A DNA stretch of 64,000 nt, from contig NZ_KV467168.1 of NCBI RefSeq assembly GCF_001663775.1, forward strand, positions 2,454,870 to 2,518,869, written 5' to 3'. The translations under genes and the position numbers were made by a program. This DNA is from Arthrobacter sp. B6. Lineage in GTDB: Bacteria > Actinomycetota > Actinomycetes > Actinomycetales > Micrococcaceae. The stretch's first letter is position 1; each line of letters starts with the position of its first letter. Below, piece by piece: positions 16,878 to 27,945 of the stretch. A model generated the notes under the pieces. The model had not been told where the DNA came from. It saw only the letters and a program-made list of their open reading frames with translations, and did not search any database.

Positions 16878-19552
16878 TCGTTACCTCCGGTGTAGTCTTC
16901 GTTCGGCTCAGCGTCGCCGGAGGCGTCCTCTGACTCAACGGCCGGTGCTGTCTCTGCCATTGCTGCTGACCCTGCGGACCCCTCGGGGGATCCGGCCTCT
17001 TCAGCCAACGTTACGTCATCCTCCAGGGATTCCTCTCCCTCGAGACCGCGTTCGCTGTTCCGTGCCACCTCGATGATCCGGTCATTCTTGTCAGGTTTCG
17101 CGAAGATGACGCCCATGGTGTCGCGGCCCTTGGCGGGCACGCCGGATACGGAGGAACGGACCACCTTGCCGCCTTCCATAACCACCAGGACTTCGTCTTC
17201 CTCCTGGACAATCAGGGCTCCGACCAGGTCGCCGCGTTCCTCGGCCAGCTTGGCAACCTTGATTCCCAGGCCGCCGCGGCCCTGGAGCCGGTATTCCTCC
17301 ACGGCCGTGCGCTTGGCGTAGCCGCCCTCCGTCACGATGAACACGAACGAACCGTCCGTGACCACATTGGCGGCCAGCAGTTCGTCCTCCTCCCGGAACT
17401 TCATGCCGGTTACGCCGGACGTGGCCCGGCCCATGGGCCGCAGCGCGTCATCGGTGGCCGTGAAGCGGATGGACTGGCCCTTGCGGGAGACGAGCAGCAG
17501 GTCATCGGATTCTGACACCAGCTGGGCGGACACCAGTTCATCCTCGTCACGGAGGTTAATGGCAATGACGCCGGCGGAACGGTTGGTGTCGTAGTCCTCC
17601 AGCCGGGTCTTCTTGACCAGGCCTCGCTTAGTGGCCAGGACAAGGTACGGGGCGTGCTGGTAGTCCTTGAGGTCCAGCACCTGGGCGATGTGCTCGTCCG
17701 GCTGGAAGGCCATCAGGTTCGCGACGTGCTGGCCCTTGGCATCACGGCCGGCTTCCATCAGCTCGTAAGCCTTCGCACGGTATACCCGGCCCAGGTTCGT
17801 GAAGAAGAGCAGCCAGTGGTGGGTGGTGGTGACAAAGAAGTGCTCCACCACGTCGTCGCCTCGCAGCTGGGCACCCTTGATGCCCTTGCCGCCGCGTTGT
17901 TGCGAACGGTAGTTGTCGCTGCGGGTCCGCTTGACGTAACCGCCACGGGTGATGGTGACAACCATTTCCTCTTCGGGGATCAGGTCTTCCATGGACATGT
18001 CACCGTCGAAACCCATCAGGATCTTGGTCCGGCGGTCATCTCCGTGCTTGGCCACGATCTCGGCAAGCTCGGTGCTGATGATCTCGCGCTGGCGCTCCTC
18101 CGAGGCAAGGATCGAGTTGTATTCCGCAATCAGCGCCTCGAGTTCGGCGTGCCGGTCCTGGATCTTCTGGCGTTCCAGGGCAGCGAGGCGGCGCAGCTGC
18201 ATGTCCAGGATTGCCCTGGCCTGCAGTTCGTCGATGTCCAGCAGCTGCATCAGTCCGTCGCGGGCCGCTTCAGTGGTGTTGGATGCACGGATGAGGGCAA
18301 TGACCTCGTCCAGCATGTCCAGTGCCTTGAGCAGCGCCCTGAGGATGTGTGCTTCTTCTTCGGCCTTGCGCAGGCGGTACCGGGTGCGCCGGGCGATAAC
18401 GTCCAGCTGGTGCGTCACCCAGTGCCTGATGAAGGCGTCCAGGCTCAGCGTCCGCGGCACACCGTCCACGATGGCCAGCATGTTGGCGGAGAAGTTGCTC
18501 TGCAGTTCGGTGTGCTTGTAGAGGTTGTTCAGCACCACCTTGGCCACGGCATCGCGCTTGAGCACAATGACCAGGCGCTGGCCCGTTCGGCCGGAAGTCT
18601 CATCGCGGAGGTCCGCGATCCCGGAGATTTTGCCGTCCTTGACCAGCTCGGCGATTTTGATGGCCAGGTTGTCCGGGTTGGCCTGGTAGGGCAGTTCGGT
18701 GACCACGAGGCAGGTGCGGCCCTGGAGTTCCTCCACGTTGACCACCGCGCGCATGGTGACGGAGCCGCGGCCGGTCCGGTACGCGTCCTCGATGCCCTTG
18801 TGGCCCAGGATGGTTGCTCCGGTAGGGAAATCGGGCCCCTTGATGCGCAGGAGCAGTTCCTCCAGCAGTTCCTCGCGGGTGGCCGTCGGGTTGGCCAGGT
18901 ACCACTGGACACCGTCGGCCACTTCCCGGAGGTTGTGCGGCGGTATGTTGGTGGCCATGCCGACGGCGATGCCGGAGGAGCCATTGACCAGCAGGTTGGG
19001 GAACCGCGCCGGCAGGATGGTGGGTTCCTGGTTCTTCCCGTCGTAGTTGTCCTGGAAGTCGACGGTTTCCTCGTCGATGTCGCGGACCATCTCCATGGCC
19101 AACGGCGCCATTTTGGTTTCGGTATACCGGGGGGCGGCCGCGCCGTCGTTGCCTGGGGAACCGAAGTTTCCCTGTCCCAACGCCAGCGGGTACCGCATGG
19201 TCCAGTCCTGGATCAGGCGGACCAAGGCGTCGTAGATGGCGGTGTCGCCATGCGGGTGGTACTGGCCCATGACTTCGCCCACCACGCGGGCACACTTGTT
19301 GAACGAACGGTCGGGACGGTAGCCGCCGTCGAACATCGCGTACAGCACACGGCGATGGACGGGCTTCAGGCCGTCCCTGACGTCCGGAAGTGCGCGCCCC
19401 ACAATAACGGCCATCGCGTAGTCCAGGTACGACCGCTGCATTTCCGTCTGCAGGTCAACCTGTTCCACCCGGTCGATCAGCACATCGCCTTCAAGCACGG
19501 TTTCCGGAAGATCGGCGGATTCCGCCTGGTTCTCTGGTGTCTCGTCACTCAT
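16874..19552 (-). CDS. gyrA: DNA gyrase subunit A
   Basis: An 892-residue subunit that breaks and rejoins DNA in the ATP-driven negative supercoiling reaction. Catalytic Tyr143 lies in AAAPRYTE. The quinolone region is [12 protein letters not shown], with Thr104 at the E. coli Ser83 position and Asp108 at Asp87. The C-terminal beta-pinwheel shows repeated blade motifs (for example [28 protein letters not shown]) and the GyrA box QRGGKGIKG. The acidic tail is Glu/Ala/Ser-rich. It is co-directional with gyrB (59-base gap) and overlaps DUF3566 by 4 bases. Confidence 0.98.
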   Translation of the reverse strand: MSDETPENQAESADLPETVLEGDVLIDRVEQVDLQTEMQRSYLDYAMAVIVGRALPDVRDGLKPVHRRVLYAMFDGGYRPDRSFNKCARVVGEVMGQYHPHGDTAIYDALVRLIQDWTMRYPLALGQGNFGSPGNDGAAAPRYTETKMAPLAMEMVRDIDEETVDFQDNYDGKNQEPTILPARFPNLLVNGSSGIAVGMATNIPPHNLREVADGVQWYLANPTATREELLEELLLRIKGPDFPTGATILGHKGIEDAYRTGRGSVTMRAVVNVEELQGRTCLVVTELPYQANPDNLAIKIAELVKDGKISGIADLRDETSGRTGQRLVIVLKRDAVAKVVLNNLYKHTELQSNFSANMLAIVDGVPRTLSLDAFIRHWVTHQLDVIARRTRYRLRKAEEEAHILRALLKALDMLDEVIALIRASNTTEAARDGLMQLLDIDELQARAILDMQLRRLAALERQKIQDRHAELEALIAEYNSILASEERQREIISTELAEIVAKHGDDRRTKILMGFDGDMSMEDLIPEEEMVVTITRGGYVKRTRSDNYRSQQRGGKGIKGAQLRGDDVVEHFFVTTTHHWLLFFTNLGRVYRAKAYELMEAGRDAKGQHVANLMAFQPDEHIAQVLDLKDYQHAPYLVLATKRGLVKKTRLEDYDTNRSAGVIAINLRDEDELVSAQLVSESDDLLLVSRKGQSIRFTATDDALRPMGRATSGVTGMKFREEDELLAANVVTDGSFVFIVTEGGYAKRTAVEEYRLQGRGGLGIKVAKLAEERGDLVGALIVQEEDEVLVVMEGGKVVRSSVSGVPAKGRDTMGVIFAKPDKNDRIIEVARNSERGLEGEESLEDDVTLAEEAGSPEGSAGSAAMAETAPAVESEDASGDAEPNEDYTGGNE

Positions 19553-19611
19553 CGTCTATATTTTCCGTTTCAGGTATATGTCGGTTCTGGAATGCTAGGC
19601 GGGAGAACCGG

Positions 19612-21696
19612 CTAGATATCCAGGAACCTGACGTCCTTGGCGTTCTGCTGGATGAAGTTGCGGCGGGATTCAACGTCCTCGCCCATCAGCGTGGAGAAGA
19701 TCTGGTCCGCCGCAAGGGCGTCGTCCATGGTGACCTGCAGAAGCGTCCGGTTGTCCGGGTCCATCGTGGTGTCCCAGAGCTCGGTGTAATCCATTTCACC
19801 GAGGCCCTTATAGCGCTGGATGCCGTTGTCCTTCGGAATACGGCGGCCGGCCGCCTGGCCGCTCAGGAGCTTGGCATCACGCTGCTTGTCACTGAAGACG
19901 TAGTCATGAGGCGCATTGGACCACTTGATCCGGTACAGGGGTGGCTGTGCCAGGTAGACATAGCCGTTCTCGATGAGGGGGCGCATGTAACGGAACAGCA
20001 GCGTCATCAGCAGGGTGGTGATGTGCTGTCCGTCAACGTCGGCATCGGCCATCAGCACAATCTTGTGGTAGCGGAGTTTGCTGAGGTCGAAGTCCTCGCC
20101 GATGCCGGTACCGAACGCGGTAATCATGGACTGGACCTCTGTGTTGCCGAGGGCCTTGTCCAGGCGTGCCCGCTCAACGTTCAGGATCTTGCCGCGAAGC
20201 GGCAGGATGGCCTGGGTTTCGGGGTTGCGGCCACGCTTGGCGGAGCCGCCGGCCGAGTCACCCTCCACGATGTAGACCTCGCACCTGGAAGGGTCCTTCG
20301 AGGAGCAGTCTGAAAGCTTGCCCGGCATGCCGAACGATTCCAGCGGGCTCTTGCGGCGGGCGTTGTCGCGGGCCTTGCGGGCCGCCATTCGCGCCTGGGC
20401 TGCGGATATGGCCTTGCGGATGACGTCACGGGCGGGCCCGGGGTTACGCTCCAGCCAGTCACCGAGCCCGTCAGTGACCACCCGCTGAACGAAGCCCTTG
20501 ACTTCCGAGTTGCCCAGCTTCGTTTTGGTCTGGCCCTCGAACTGCGGCTCAGCAAGTTTGACCGAGATAACCGCGGTAAGGCCTTCGCGGATGTCATCAC
20601 CGGTGAGGTTGTCGTCCTTCTCCTTGATGATGCTCTTCTCCCGCGCGTAGCGGTTGATAAGCGAGGTCATGGCGGCGCGGAAGCCCTCTTCGTGTGTTCC
20701 GCCCTCGTGGGTGTTGATGGTGTTGGCGTAAGTGTGGACGCTTTCGGAATACGCGTTGGTCCACTGCATCGCCATTTCCAGCGCGATCTTACGGTCCTTG
20801 TCCTCCGTTTCGAAGGCGATGACGTCCTCGTGGACCACATCAACCTTCTTGCCGGAGTTCAGGTGCTTGACGTAGTCCAGCAGGCCGTCGTCGTACTGGT
20901 AGACCACGGTGCGGTGTTCGGCAGTGACTTCACCTTCGGTGACCACAGCGTCCAGGTCCAGGTCATCGTCGCTGTCCTCTTCGGATGCGCGCTCGTCCGT
21001 CAGCGTGATGCGCAGGCCCTTGTTCAGGAAAGCCATCTGCTGGAAGCGGGCACGAAGCGTCTCAAAGTCGAATTCGGTGCTTTCGAAGATGCCGGCATCC
21101 GGGTAGAAGGTCTGCGTGGTTCCGGTGCGGTCCGTCTCCTCGCCCTGGACCAGGCCGCCCTGGGGTTTGCCGCCGTCGGCGAATGACATCCGCCAGACGT
21201 GTCCCTGGCGCCGGACTTCGGTGTCAACGCGGCTGGAGAGCGCGTTCACCACAGAGATGCCCACACCGTGCAGGCCACCGGACACCGCGTAGCCGCCGCC
21301 ACCGAACTTGCCGCCTGCGTGCAGGATGGTCATGACAACCTCGACCGTCGGCTTGTGCTCCGTGGGGTGCATGTCCACGGGGATTCCACGGCCGTCATCC
21401 ACCACCTTGACGCCGCCGTCGGCCTGAAGGACCACTTCGATGTGTGTGCAGTAGCCGGCCAAGGCCTCATCAACAGAGTTGTCCACCACTTCATAGACCA
21501 GGTGGTGGAGGCCGCGCGGTCCGGTTGAGCCGATGTACATGCCGGGACGCTTCCGCACGGCTTCGAGGCCCTCAAGGACAGTGATGTCGCTGGCACCGTA
21601 TTCACGGGGGGTCACAGCATCTGCCGGGGTGTCGGGGGTACGGGCATCCTCAACTGCGGGTTCCACTGCCTGGATATCTGTATTGTCGTTAGCCAC
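19612..21696 (-). CDS. gyrB: DNA gyrase subunit B
   Basis: A 694-residue ATPase subunit. The N-terminal GHKL motifs are visible ([47 protein letters not shown]), as are the TOPRIM residues [13 protein letters not shown] and DADVDGQHI and the QRYKGLGEM motif. GTG 21696 was chosen because it gives the normal N-terminus and follows AGAGGAG. The frame is open to 21855, but those extra 53 residues are low-complexity and not expected in the family. With GyrA it forms the A2B2 enzyme. Confidence 0.97.
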   Translation of the reverse strand: MANDNTDIQAVEPAVEDARTPDTPADAVTPREYGASDITVLEGLEAVRKRPGMYIGSTGPRGLHHLVYEVVDNSVDEALAGYCTHIEVVLQADGGVKVVDDGRGIPVDMHPTEHKPTVEVVMTILHAGGKFGGGGYAVSGGLHGVGISVVNALSSRVDTEVRRQGHVWRMSFADGGKPQGGLVQGEETDRTGTTQTFYPDAGIFESTEFDFETLRARFQQMAFLNKGLRITLTDERASEEDSDDDLDLDAVVTEGEVTAEHRTVVYQYDDGLLDYVKHLNSGKKVDVVHEDVIAFETEDKDRKIALEMAMQWTNAYSESVHTYANTINTHEGGTHEEGFRAAMTSLINRYAREKSIIKEKDDNLTGDDIREGLTAVISVKLAEPQFEGQTKTKLGNSEVKGFVQRVVTDGLGDWLERNPGPARDVIRKAISAAQARMAARKARDNARRKSPLESFGMPGKLSDCSSKDPSRCEVYIVEGDSAGGSAKRGRNPETQAILPLRGKILNVERARLDKALGNTEVQSMITAFGTGIGEDFDLSKLRYHKIVLMADADVDGQHITTLLMTLLFRYMRPLIENGYVYLAQPPLYRIKWSNAPHDYVFSDKQRDAKLLSGQAAGRRIPKDNGIQRYKGLGEMDYTELWDTTMDPDNRTLLQVTMDDALAADQIFSTLMGEDVESRRNFIQQNAKDVRFLDI

Positions 21697-22088
21697 AGGC
21701 GCTGTCGACTCCTCTGTTTTCGATGATGGCCGGCCGAGTGCGCTCCCCAGGGAAGGCGTCGGCCAACAGGCACAAACTGATGGCGCTGGCGAGTTGGAAG
21801 ACATGCGGAACCGCGATCCGCCAGCGGGAAGCGTGCGGAAAACGGACTCAGTCAACGTTTCACCGGCGCCCAGTTATCTGATGTGATTCTATCGTGGATC
21901 GGGGCGTTCTCCCGCATTCCAGGGGCCCAGGCGGCATGCAATGTGCCTTTGTCAGGCCGTTGGCCCCGCCTAGGGCGCCCCCGCGGTCCGGTCTTTGGGT
22001 TCCTATACACCCGAAGGGCGTCGCAGCGCCCTACACGCCCTTAGGCGAATATTCAATAGGCCGACGGCGGCGCGCCCGCCTAAGCCGC
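21697..22088 (-). promoter_or_regulatory. gyrB upstream region
   Basis: A 392-base region between dciA and gyrB. On the minus strand TAGAAT (21886-21891) is a plausible -10, which would give a long 5' leader; the -35 is poor. The inverted repeat AGGGCG/CGCCCT at about 22015-22032 lies just past the dciA end and could be part of its terminator. No gene was recognised here. Confidence 0.35.
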
Positions 22089-22646
22089 TTATCCGTACGT
22101 ATCGCGGGGGCCGCGGCCGTTGACGGTGCGACCGCCCTTGCGCCAGCTGGGTGCTGACGGACCGAGCACCTGGATGCTCGTGACCACCCCGTCGCCGAGT
22201 TCCGTGCGGAACTTCTCCAGCAGGCTGATGCTGAGGAGGCGCAGCTGGGTCGCCCATGCTGTTGAGTCGCAGCGGACATGCAGGGTGGTGTCGGTAAAGC
22301 TCTCCGGTGTGCAGTGGGCTGAGATCTCCGGGCCAACCAGGGTGGCCCATTCGGCCATCACGGACCCGACGGCCACAGGCGAAGTCCAGCCGCGTTCAGC
22401 CACCAGGCGTCCCACAACTTTGCCGAGGCCGAGGGGGTCCCGGCCGGTGGAGTGGAACTGGCTGAAGCCGCGGGTGTCCCTGATGCCGCGTTTGGTCTTG
22501 CCGGCGCCGGCGGCGGGCGGTGCTTTGCGGCGGATCTCGCCGCGCGCCGCGGCTGCCTCCCGCATGCGGTTCAGTGCCGCCTGCGGCGCATCGATGTTGT
22601 CAGGATCCCGGCCGGGCTGGAGGCCGCCGTCCTTATCCTTATTCAT
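22089..22646 (-). CDS. dciA: DUF721/DciA family protein
   Basis: A 185-residue protein. The N-terminus is charged and disordered (1-75); the DciA/DUF721 domain follows (about 85-165), with VGSVMAEWATLVGPEISAHCTP and TLHVRCDSTAWATQLRLLSISLLEKF. DciA is the ancestral loader/operator of the replicative helicase DnaB in bacteria that lack DnaC, and no DnaC is near. It overlaps the recF 3' end by 8 bases and follows it in the dnaN-gnd-recF-dciA order typical of Actinobacteria. Confidence 0.9.
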   Translation of the reverse strand: MNKDKDGGLQPGRDPDNIDAPQAALNRMREAAAARGEIRRKAPPAAGAGKTKRGIRDTRGFSQFHSTGRDPLGLGKVVGRLVAERGWTSPVAVGSVMAEWATLVGPEISAHCTPESFTDTTLHVRCDSTAWATQLRLLSISLLEKFRTELGDGVVTSIQVLGPSAPSWRKGGRTVNGRGPRDTYG

Positions 22647-23838
22647 CGATTCCTCCCGGGATGACCTTCACCCGCCGGCCGGAGAGTTCCTCCGGAATAT
22701 CGGCGTCGACGGCGGCGGTCACCAGGACCTGTTCCGCGCCGGAGACTATTGCCGCCAGTTTACGCCGACGCTGGACGTCGAGTTCGGCAAAAACGTCATC
22801 CAGGATCAGGATGGGTGCGGATCCGCCGGTCCGGGCGTCGTCGAGCATCACGTAGTAGGACGCCAGCCGGAGGGACAGGCACATGGACCACGTTTCCCCG
22901 TGTGAGGCGTACCCCTTGGCCGGTGCCTCGCCAAGCACGAGTTCCAGCTCGTCCCGGTGCGGGCCCACCAGGGATATGCCCCGTTCCAGTTCTTTGCGCC
23001 GGGACGCGGCGAAAGCCCGGACATACGCTTCCGTGAGCTCCTCCACGGTGAGTTTCCGGAGGTCGTCGTAGCCTGGTTCGCCCTCGGAGGACGGGAGTGC
23101 CGCACCTGGTGCCGCGCCGCCGTCGTCGTCCATCATGTTCTGCAGGCTCGAGCGGTAGGCCGCATCGGCCGCCTTGGATCCGTCAGTGAGCTGGGCATAC
23201 GCACTGGCCAGGTGCGGCCGCAGCCGCTCCACCAGTTCCAACCGCGCGTGCAGCAGCTCGGCACCGGCACGGGCCATGTGCTGGTCCCAGACGTCCAGGG
23301 TGGCTTCATGGCCGGCGGTGAATTTTCCGGTCCGGGCAGACTTCAGCAGGGCATTGCGCTGCTTCAGGACCCGGTCGTAATCGCTGCGGGTTGCCGCATG
23401 GCGCGGAATCAGGCTGACCAGCAGCTCATCCAGGAACCGCCGCCTGTTTGACGGATCACCCTTGACCAGCGACAGGTCTTCGGGGGCGAACAGCACCGTC
23501 TGGCAGATCCCCAGGAGGTCCCGGGCACGAACCGGATTGCTGCGGTTGATGCGCCCTCGGTTGGCCCGGCTGGCATTGATCTCCAGTTCGAGTACCGTGA
23601 TCTGGCCGCCCCGTACCAGCCGCGCCCGCACCAGCGCACGGTCGGTGCCGAACCGGAGCAGCGGACCGTCCGCACTGACACGGTGCGAACTGAGCGTGGC
23701 GAGGTAGCCGATGGCCTCCATCAGGTTGGTCTTGCCGATCCCGTTTGATCCCACCAGCACCGTGACGCCCGGTTCCAGGGCAAGGTCAACCTGGGCGTAA
23801 CTGCGGAAGTCAGTCAGCGAGAGGTGTTCTAGGTACAC
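22639..23838 (-). CDS. recF: DNA replication and repair protein RecF
   Basis: A 399-residue ABC-type ATPase that helps load RecA at gaps through RecOR. Walker A is GSNGIGKTN near residue 30. The signature and Walker B region is in the C-terminal half (MCLSLRLASYYVML, PILILDDVFAELD). The GTG start at 23838 begins directly at the conserved MYLEHLSLTDFRSY. Its end overlaps dciA. Confidence 0.97.
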   Translation of the reverse strand: MYLEHLSLTDFRSYAQVDLALEPGVTVLVGSNGIGKTNLMEAIGYLATLSSHRVSADGPLLRFGTDRALVRARLVRGGQITVLELEINASRANRGRINRSNPVRARDLLGICQTVLFAPEDLSLVKGDPSNRRRFLDELLVSLIPRHAATRSDYDRVLKQRNALLKSARTGKFTAGHEATLDVWDQHMARAGAELLHARLELVERLRPHLASAYAQLTDGSKAADAAYRSSLQNMMDDDGGAAPGAALPSSEGEPGYDDLRKLTVEELTEAYVRAFAASRRKELERGISLVGPHRDELELVLGEAPAKGYASHGETWSMCLSLRLASYYVMLDDARTGGSAPILILDDVFAELDVQRRRKLAAIVSGAEQVLVTAAVDADIPEELSGRRVKVIPGGIDE

Positions 23839-23883
23839 GCGGTCTTCAGGTTTCTCGGGGCCCGCAGGTCCCGGGGATTGATG

Positions 23884-24768
23884 CTACTTGGCGGGGCGGG
23901 TGGCATGCCCGCCGAACTGGTGGCGCAGCGCGGAAACCATCTTCATGGCAGGGGAATTGTCTTCGCGCGAGGAGAAACGGGCAAAAAGTGCCGCCGTAAT
24001 GGCAGGGGCGGGCACCGCGTTGGCGATGGCCTCTTCCACGGTCCACCGGCCTTCGCCCGAATCCTCGACGTAATCGTCGATGGAGGCCAGTCCCGGATCT
24101 TCATCCAGTGCCTTCACCATGAGGTCCAGGAGCCAGGACCGGACGACCGTTCCTTTTTGCCACGCGCGGAAGGTTCCGGGAAGATCAGTGACGATGTCCT
24201 TGGCGGCGAGCAGTTCGTAGCCTTCGGCGTAGGCCTGCATGAGGCCGTATTCGATGCCGTTGTGGACCATCTTCGCGTAGTGTCCGGCACCAACTCCGCC
24301 GACGTGGACAAAACTGTCGGCGCGTTCGCCCTCCGGACGGAGCGCATCAAACACCGGAAGGGCACGTTCAATGTCGGCCGCGTCGCCGCCGGCCATCAGG
24401 CCGTAGCCGTTCCGGAGACCCCACACACCGCCGGAAACGCCGCAGTCGACGAACCGGATGCCTTTTTCGTCCAGCGCGGCACCATGTTTCTGGTCCTCGG
24501 TGAACCGCGAGTTGCCGCCGTCGATCACCAGGTCGCCGACGTCGAGCTTGTCACCGAGTTCGGTGATGACTGCATCAGTGATTTCCCCGGCCGGGACCAT
24601 GACCCAGATGAGGCGGGGTGACGGGACGGCGGCAATAAGTTCATCCAGCGAGGAGACGTCAGTGACGTCCGGATTGCGGTCGAACCCGGTGACTTCAAGT
24701 CCACCCTTGCGCAGGCGTTCGCGCATGTTGAAACCCATCTTGCCAAGGCCGATCAGTCCGATGTGCAC
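23884..24768 (-). CDS. gnd: 6-phosphogluconate dehydrogenase, decarboxylating (short GntZ-like type)
   Basis: A 294-residue enzyme that oxidises 6-phosphogluconate to ribulose 5-phosphate and CO2. The Rossmann motif GLIGLGKMGFNM is at the N-terminus, DGGNSRFTED and GVSGGVWGLRNGYGLMAGG follow, and VGAGHYAKMVHNGIEYG is the catalytic segment. At about 300 residues it belongs to the short, often NAD-dependent, tetrameric class rather than the 470-residue class. GTG 24768 was chosen since it yields (M)HIGLIGLG and has AAGAG 8 bases before. Its insertion between recF and dnaN is normal in Actinobacteria. Confidence 0.95.
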   Translation of the reverse strand: MHIGLIGLGKMGFNMRERLRKGGLEVTGFDRNPDVTDVSSLDELIAAVPSPRLIWVMVPAGEITDAVITELGDKLDVGDLVIDGGNSRFTEDQKHGAALDEKGIRFVDCGVSGGVWGLRNGYGLMAGGDAADIERALPVFDALRPEGERADSFVHVGGVGAGHYAKMVHNGIEYGLMQAYAEGYELLAAKDIVTDLPGTFRAWQKGTVVRSWLLDLMVKALDEDPGLASIDDYVEDSGEGRWTVEEAIANAVPAPAITAALFARFSSREDNSPAMKMVSALRHQFGGHATRPAK

Positions 24769-24873
24769 GGTGGAACTCTTTTCTGCGCTGGTGGTGTGGC
24801 TGCGGGCAAACGTCCTCCCAACTAGGTAGCAGCAGATGTCGTTATGGGCGCCCATAACGACATTAACTGCGAC

Positions 24874-25998
24874 TTAGTTGGGGAGGCGGACGGGCATGAC
24901 CAGGTAACGGTAGTCGTCCTGGTCTTCGCCATCGGCGTCCGCCTGGGCGGTGATCATCGCTGGTTTGGGTGCGGTGGTGAAGGAGAACCGGACGTACTTG
25001 GTTTCAATGACGCTCAGTCCTTCCACCAGGTAGTGCGGGTTGAACGCAACGGTGATGTCCTCGCCGGACAGCTGTGCTTCAAGCTCCTCGGAGGCTTGCG
25101 CATCTTCACCGGTGCCGGCGTCGAGGTGCAGCTGTCCGTCGGTGAAGGCGAGGCGCACCGGGGTGTTGCGCTCGGCTACGAGGGACACACGCCGTACCGC
25201 CTCAACCAGCTCCTGGGTCTGAACGGTGGCGTGGATGGGGGTCGTGTCGGGGAAAAGTGAACGGATCTTGGGGTAGTCGCCGTCCACCAGCAGCGATGTG
25301 GTGGTGCGGCCGCCACTTTCGAAACCGATGAGCCGGCTGTCGTCGTTCGCCAGGGCGAGATGGATGTCACCGCTGTTGCCCAGCGTCTTGGCAACTTCAT
25401 TCAGGGTCTTTGCCTTCACCAGGGCACTGGTGGAAATTCCCGGGGTGACAGGTTTCCACGGAACTTCACGCATGGCCAGCCGGTACCTGTCGGTGGCCAG
25501 GAGGGTGATCAGGTCATCCTCAATTTCCATCCTGACTCCGGTCAGGATGGGCAGGGTGTCGTCCTTGCTGGCGGCGATGATCACCTGGGAGACCGCCTGG
25601 GCGAAGGCATCGCCGGGGACCGTCCCACTGATGGTGGGCAACGCCGGAAGGGGCGGGTACTCGGCTTCGGGCATTGTGGCCAGGTGGAAGCTGCTGCGGC
25701 GGCAGGTGAGTGTGACTTTGTTGCCGTCTGTTTCCACTTCCACAGGGGCCGAAGGCAGGCTGCGGCAGATGTCCGCAAGGAGACGGCCCGATACCAGGAT
25801 GGTGCCTTCTACCGCGATGTCGGCAGGGATCTCAAGCCGTGCCGAGGTTTCGTAGTCAAAACTCGAAAGGCTGACGGTGCCGGCTTCTGCCTTGAGGAGC
25901 AGACCCGAAAGGACCGGTACGGGCGGCCGCGGAGACAACGACCGGGCTGTCCAGGTGACGGCTTCTGCCAGGACGTCCCGATCGACTCTGAACTTCAC
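24874..25998 (-). CDS. dnaN: DNA polymerase III beta sliding clamp
   Basis: A 374-residue clamp subunit that tethers the polymerase to DNA. Three repeated clamp domains are visible, beginning MKFRVDRDVLAEAVTWTARSL and ending in the conserved YLVMPVRLPN. GTG 25998 gives the family N-terminus; the open frame to 26127 is upstream noncoding sequence of the origin. AAAGG precedes the start at a rather long 13 bases. Order dnaA-dnaN-gnd-recF is standard. Confidence 0.97.
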   Translation of the reverse strand: MKFRVDRDVLAEAVTWTARSLSPRPPVPVLSGLLLKAEAGTVSLSSFDYETSARLEIPADIAVEGTILVSGRLLADICRSLPSAPVEVETDGNKVTLTCRRSSFHLATMPEAEYPPLPALPTISGTVPGDAFAQAVSQVIIAASKDDTLPILTGVRMEIEDDLITLLATDRYRLAMREVPWKPVTPGISTSALVKAKTLNEVAKTLGNSGDIHLALANDDSRLIGFESGGRTTTSLLVDGDYPKIRSLFPDTTPIHATVQTQELVEAVRRVSLVAERNTPVRLAFTDGQLHLDAGTGEDAQASEELEAQLSGEDITVAFNPHYLVEGLSVIETKYVRFSFTTAPKPAMITAQADADGEDQDDYRYLVMPVRLPN

Positions 25999-26523
25999 GG
26001 AAGGGTGCCGCCTTTCATTGCTGCTGCCTGGTGCGTTGCGGGAACCCCGTTGTGGAGTTCCAAAAGTGGGTGCCCCAAACTCCTGAACCTGCATGGTCCG
26101 CGCTTGCTGAACCACAAAGAAACCCAAGGATGGGAGCGCTGCTGACAGCTTAGCCGGAAGATCAGCGATTAACCCATCCCCGGCAACGTTCCTGACTGTC
26201 CCGGGCCCCCAGGCCCTGGCAGGTTCGCCGGAGAGATCGAGATTGTTGTTTGAGGGAATTCAATTTTTTGGGATGAGTAGTGTTAATAACTGCTGTGGAA
26301 ACTGTGGATAACTCGGTCCAGCCGCAGGATCCGGCGGTTAAGCCCTGTTCATGGACTGTGGGTGACGGAGGTTTTAAACAGGGTGTGGATGGGGATAAGA
26401 ATTTTGGTGGATTCCTCGATCCACAGGTGGCTTAAGGGTTTTAAGCCCATTAACCGCACTTGTCCCCTTAACTGTCCACAGGGTTATCCACATGCACCTG
26501 TTAATAAGGTATGGAGGCGAGGG
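25999..26523. promoter_or_regulatory. oriC: Origin region between dnaA and dnaN (oriC, first part)
   Basis: A 525-base gap that contains no gene. Exact DnaA boxes are at 26303-26311 (-) and 26484-26492 (+). A one-mismatch box is TGGGGATAA at 26390-26398, and weaker ones lie near 26294, 26384 and 26417. A 50-base stretch at 26241-26290 is only about 32% GC by count, next to the boxes, and is a good unwinding element. dnaN promoter signals must also lie here. Gene direction diverges around this block, as expected at an origin. Confidence 0.85.
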
Positions 26524-27945
26524 TCAGGAATCGCGCTGCTGCTGTTTGATCCTGTTCGTGAGTTCGGTGACCTGGTTGTAGATCACACGGCGCTCGGCCA
26601 TCAGTTCACGGATCTTGCGGTCGGCGTGGATCACCGTGGTGTGGTCGCGGCCGCCGAGTTCCTGGCCGATCTTGGGCAGGGACATGTCCGTGAGTTCACG
26701 GCAGAGGTACATGGCGATCTGGCGGGCTGTCACCAGGGTCCTGGTGCGGGATTTGCTGCAGAGTTCCTCCATGCTGAGCTTGAAGTACTCGGCCGTCTGC
26801 GTGAGGATCTGGCTGGAAGTGATTTCCTGCGCGCCGTCGTCGGTGATGAGGTCCTTCAGGACCATCTCGGCCAAGGCCACGTCCACTGGCTGGCGGTTCA
26901 GGCTGGCAAAGGCAGTGACCCGGATGAGTGCGCCTTCGAGTTCGCGGATGTTGCTGGAGATTTTGGACGCGATGTACTCAAGGGCGTCGTCCGGCGCGGA
27001 GAGTCCCTCGCTGAGCGCCTTCTTCCGGAGAATCGCGATTCGGGTCTCGAGTTCCGGCGGCTGGATGTCAGTGAGCAGGCCCCACTCGAAGCGGGATTTC
27101 ATGCGGTCCTCGAATCCTGCCAGGAGCTTGGGCGGCTGGTCCGAGGTGATGACTACCTGCTTGTTGTTGTTGTGCAGGGAATTGAACGTGTGGAAGAACT
27201 CCTCCAGGGTCCGGTCCTTGCCTGCCAGGAACTGGATGTCGTCGATCAGCAGCACATCAACATTGCGGTACGTGGTCTTGAAGCTCGCGCCCTCGTCATC
27301 GCGGATGGAGTTGATGAAGTCGTTGGTGAACTCCTCTGAGTTCACGTACCTGACGCGGATGCCGCTGTAGAGGCGGCGGGCATAGTGGCCGATGGCGTGC
27401 AGGAGGTGGGTCTTGCCCAGTCCCGAATCGCCATAGATGAAGAGCGGGTTGTAGGCCTTGGCCGGCGCTTCGGCCACTGCCACCGCCGCAGCGTGGGCAA
27501 AACGGTTGGATGAGCCGATGACGAAGGTATCGAAAACGTACTTGGGATTCAGCCGGCCAAATTCGTGTGAGGTGCTCGGCAGCATGGGCTGCGGCTTCTG
27601 TTCGATCAGCTGGTCGGACGTGAAAGACGGTTCGACGACGAGTTCAGGCTCTTCATGGATGGGCACCAGATCGGTGTCCACATCGATGGCGCAGCGGATG
27701 TCCTCGGAGAAAACGTTATGCAGCGCGTCGTCCAGCGCATCCTTGACCTGCGTCTGCAGGACCTCGCGGGTGAGCTCGTTGGGGACGGCCACCAAGAGCG
27801 TTGAACCGATCAGGCCCTGGGCCTGCGCCAGGATGACAAAGCCACGCTGCCGTGGTGAAACGCGGTCGTCCTGCTCCAGCAGGGTGACCACGCGCCGCCA
27901 GGAACTTCCGACAGTATTGGCGTGGTTGGCTTCGTCTACTGTCAT
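26524..27945 (-). CDS. dnaA: Chromosomal replication initiator DnaA
   Basis: A 473-residue AAA+ initiator. Domain I is at the N-terminus. Walker A is GDSGLGKTH, Walker B is VDVLLIDDIQFLAG, the sensor/arginine-finger region is DRMKSRFEWGL, and the DNA-binding signature is GGRDHTTVIHADRKI in the C-terminal domain IV. ATG 27945 has GAGGAA 7 bases before it; a TTG directly upstream is less likely. It binds the TTATCCACA boxes listed around it and is likely autoregulated by the boxes at 28020-28191. Confidence 0.98.
   Translation of the reverse strand: MTVDEANHANTVGSSWRRVVTLLEQDDRVSPRQRGFVILAQAQGLIGSTLLVAVPNELTREVLQTQVKDALDDALHNVFSEDIRCAIDVDTDLVPIHEEPELVVEPSFTSDQLIEQKPQPMLPSTSHEFGRLNPKYVFDTFVIGSSNRFAHAAAVAVAEAPAKAYNPLFIYGDSGLGKTHLLHAIGHYARRLYSGIRVRYVNSEEFTNDFINSIRDDEGASFKTTYRNVDVLLIDDIQFLAGKDRTLEEFFHTFNSLHNNNKQVVITSDQPPKLLAGFEDRMKSRFEWGLLTDIQPPELETRIAILRKKALSEGLSAPDDALEYIASKISSNIRELEGALIRVTAFASLNRQPVDVALAEMVLKDLITDDGAQEITSSQILTQTAEYFKLSMEELCSKSRTRTLVTARQIAMYLCRELTDMSLPKIGQELGGRDHTTVIHADRKIRELMAERRVIYNQVTELTNRIKQQQRDS

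Noticed and set aside
17654..19615. 653-codon plus-strand ORF opposite gyrA
   Set aside because: It is an antisense shadow of gyrA; its translation is low-information and matches no family, while gyrA is certain.
21697..21855. 53-residue N-terminal extension of GyrB
   Set aside because: Low-complexity sequence not expected in GyrB; GTG 21696 has a Shine-Dalgarno sequence and gives the usual length.
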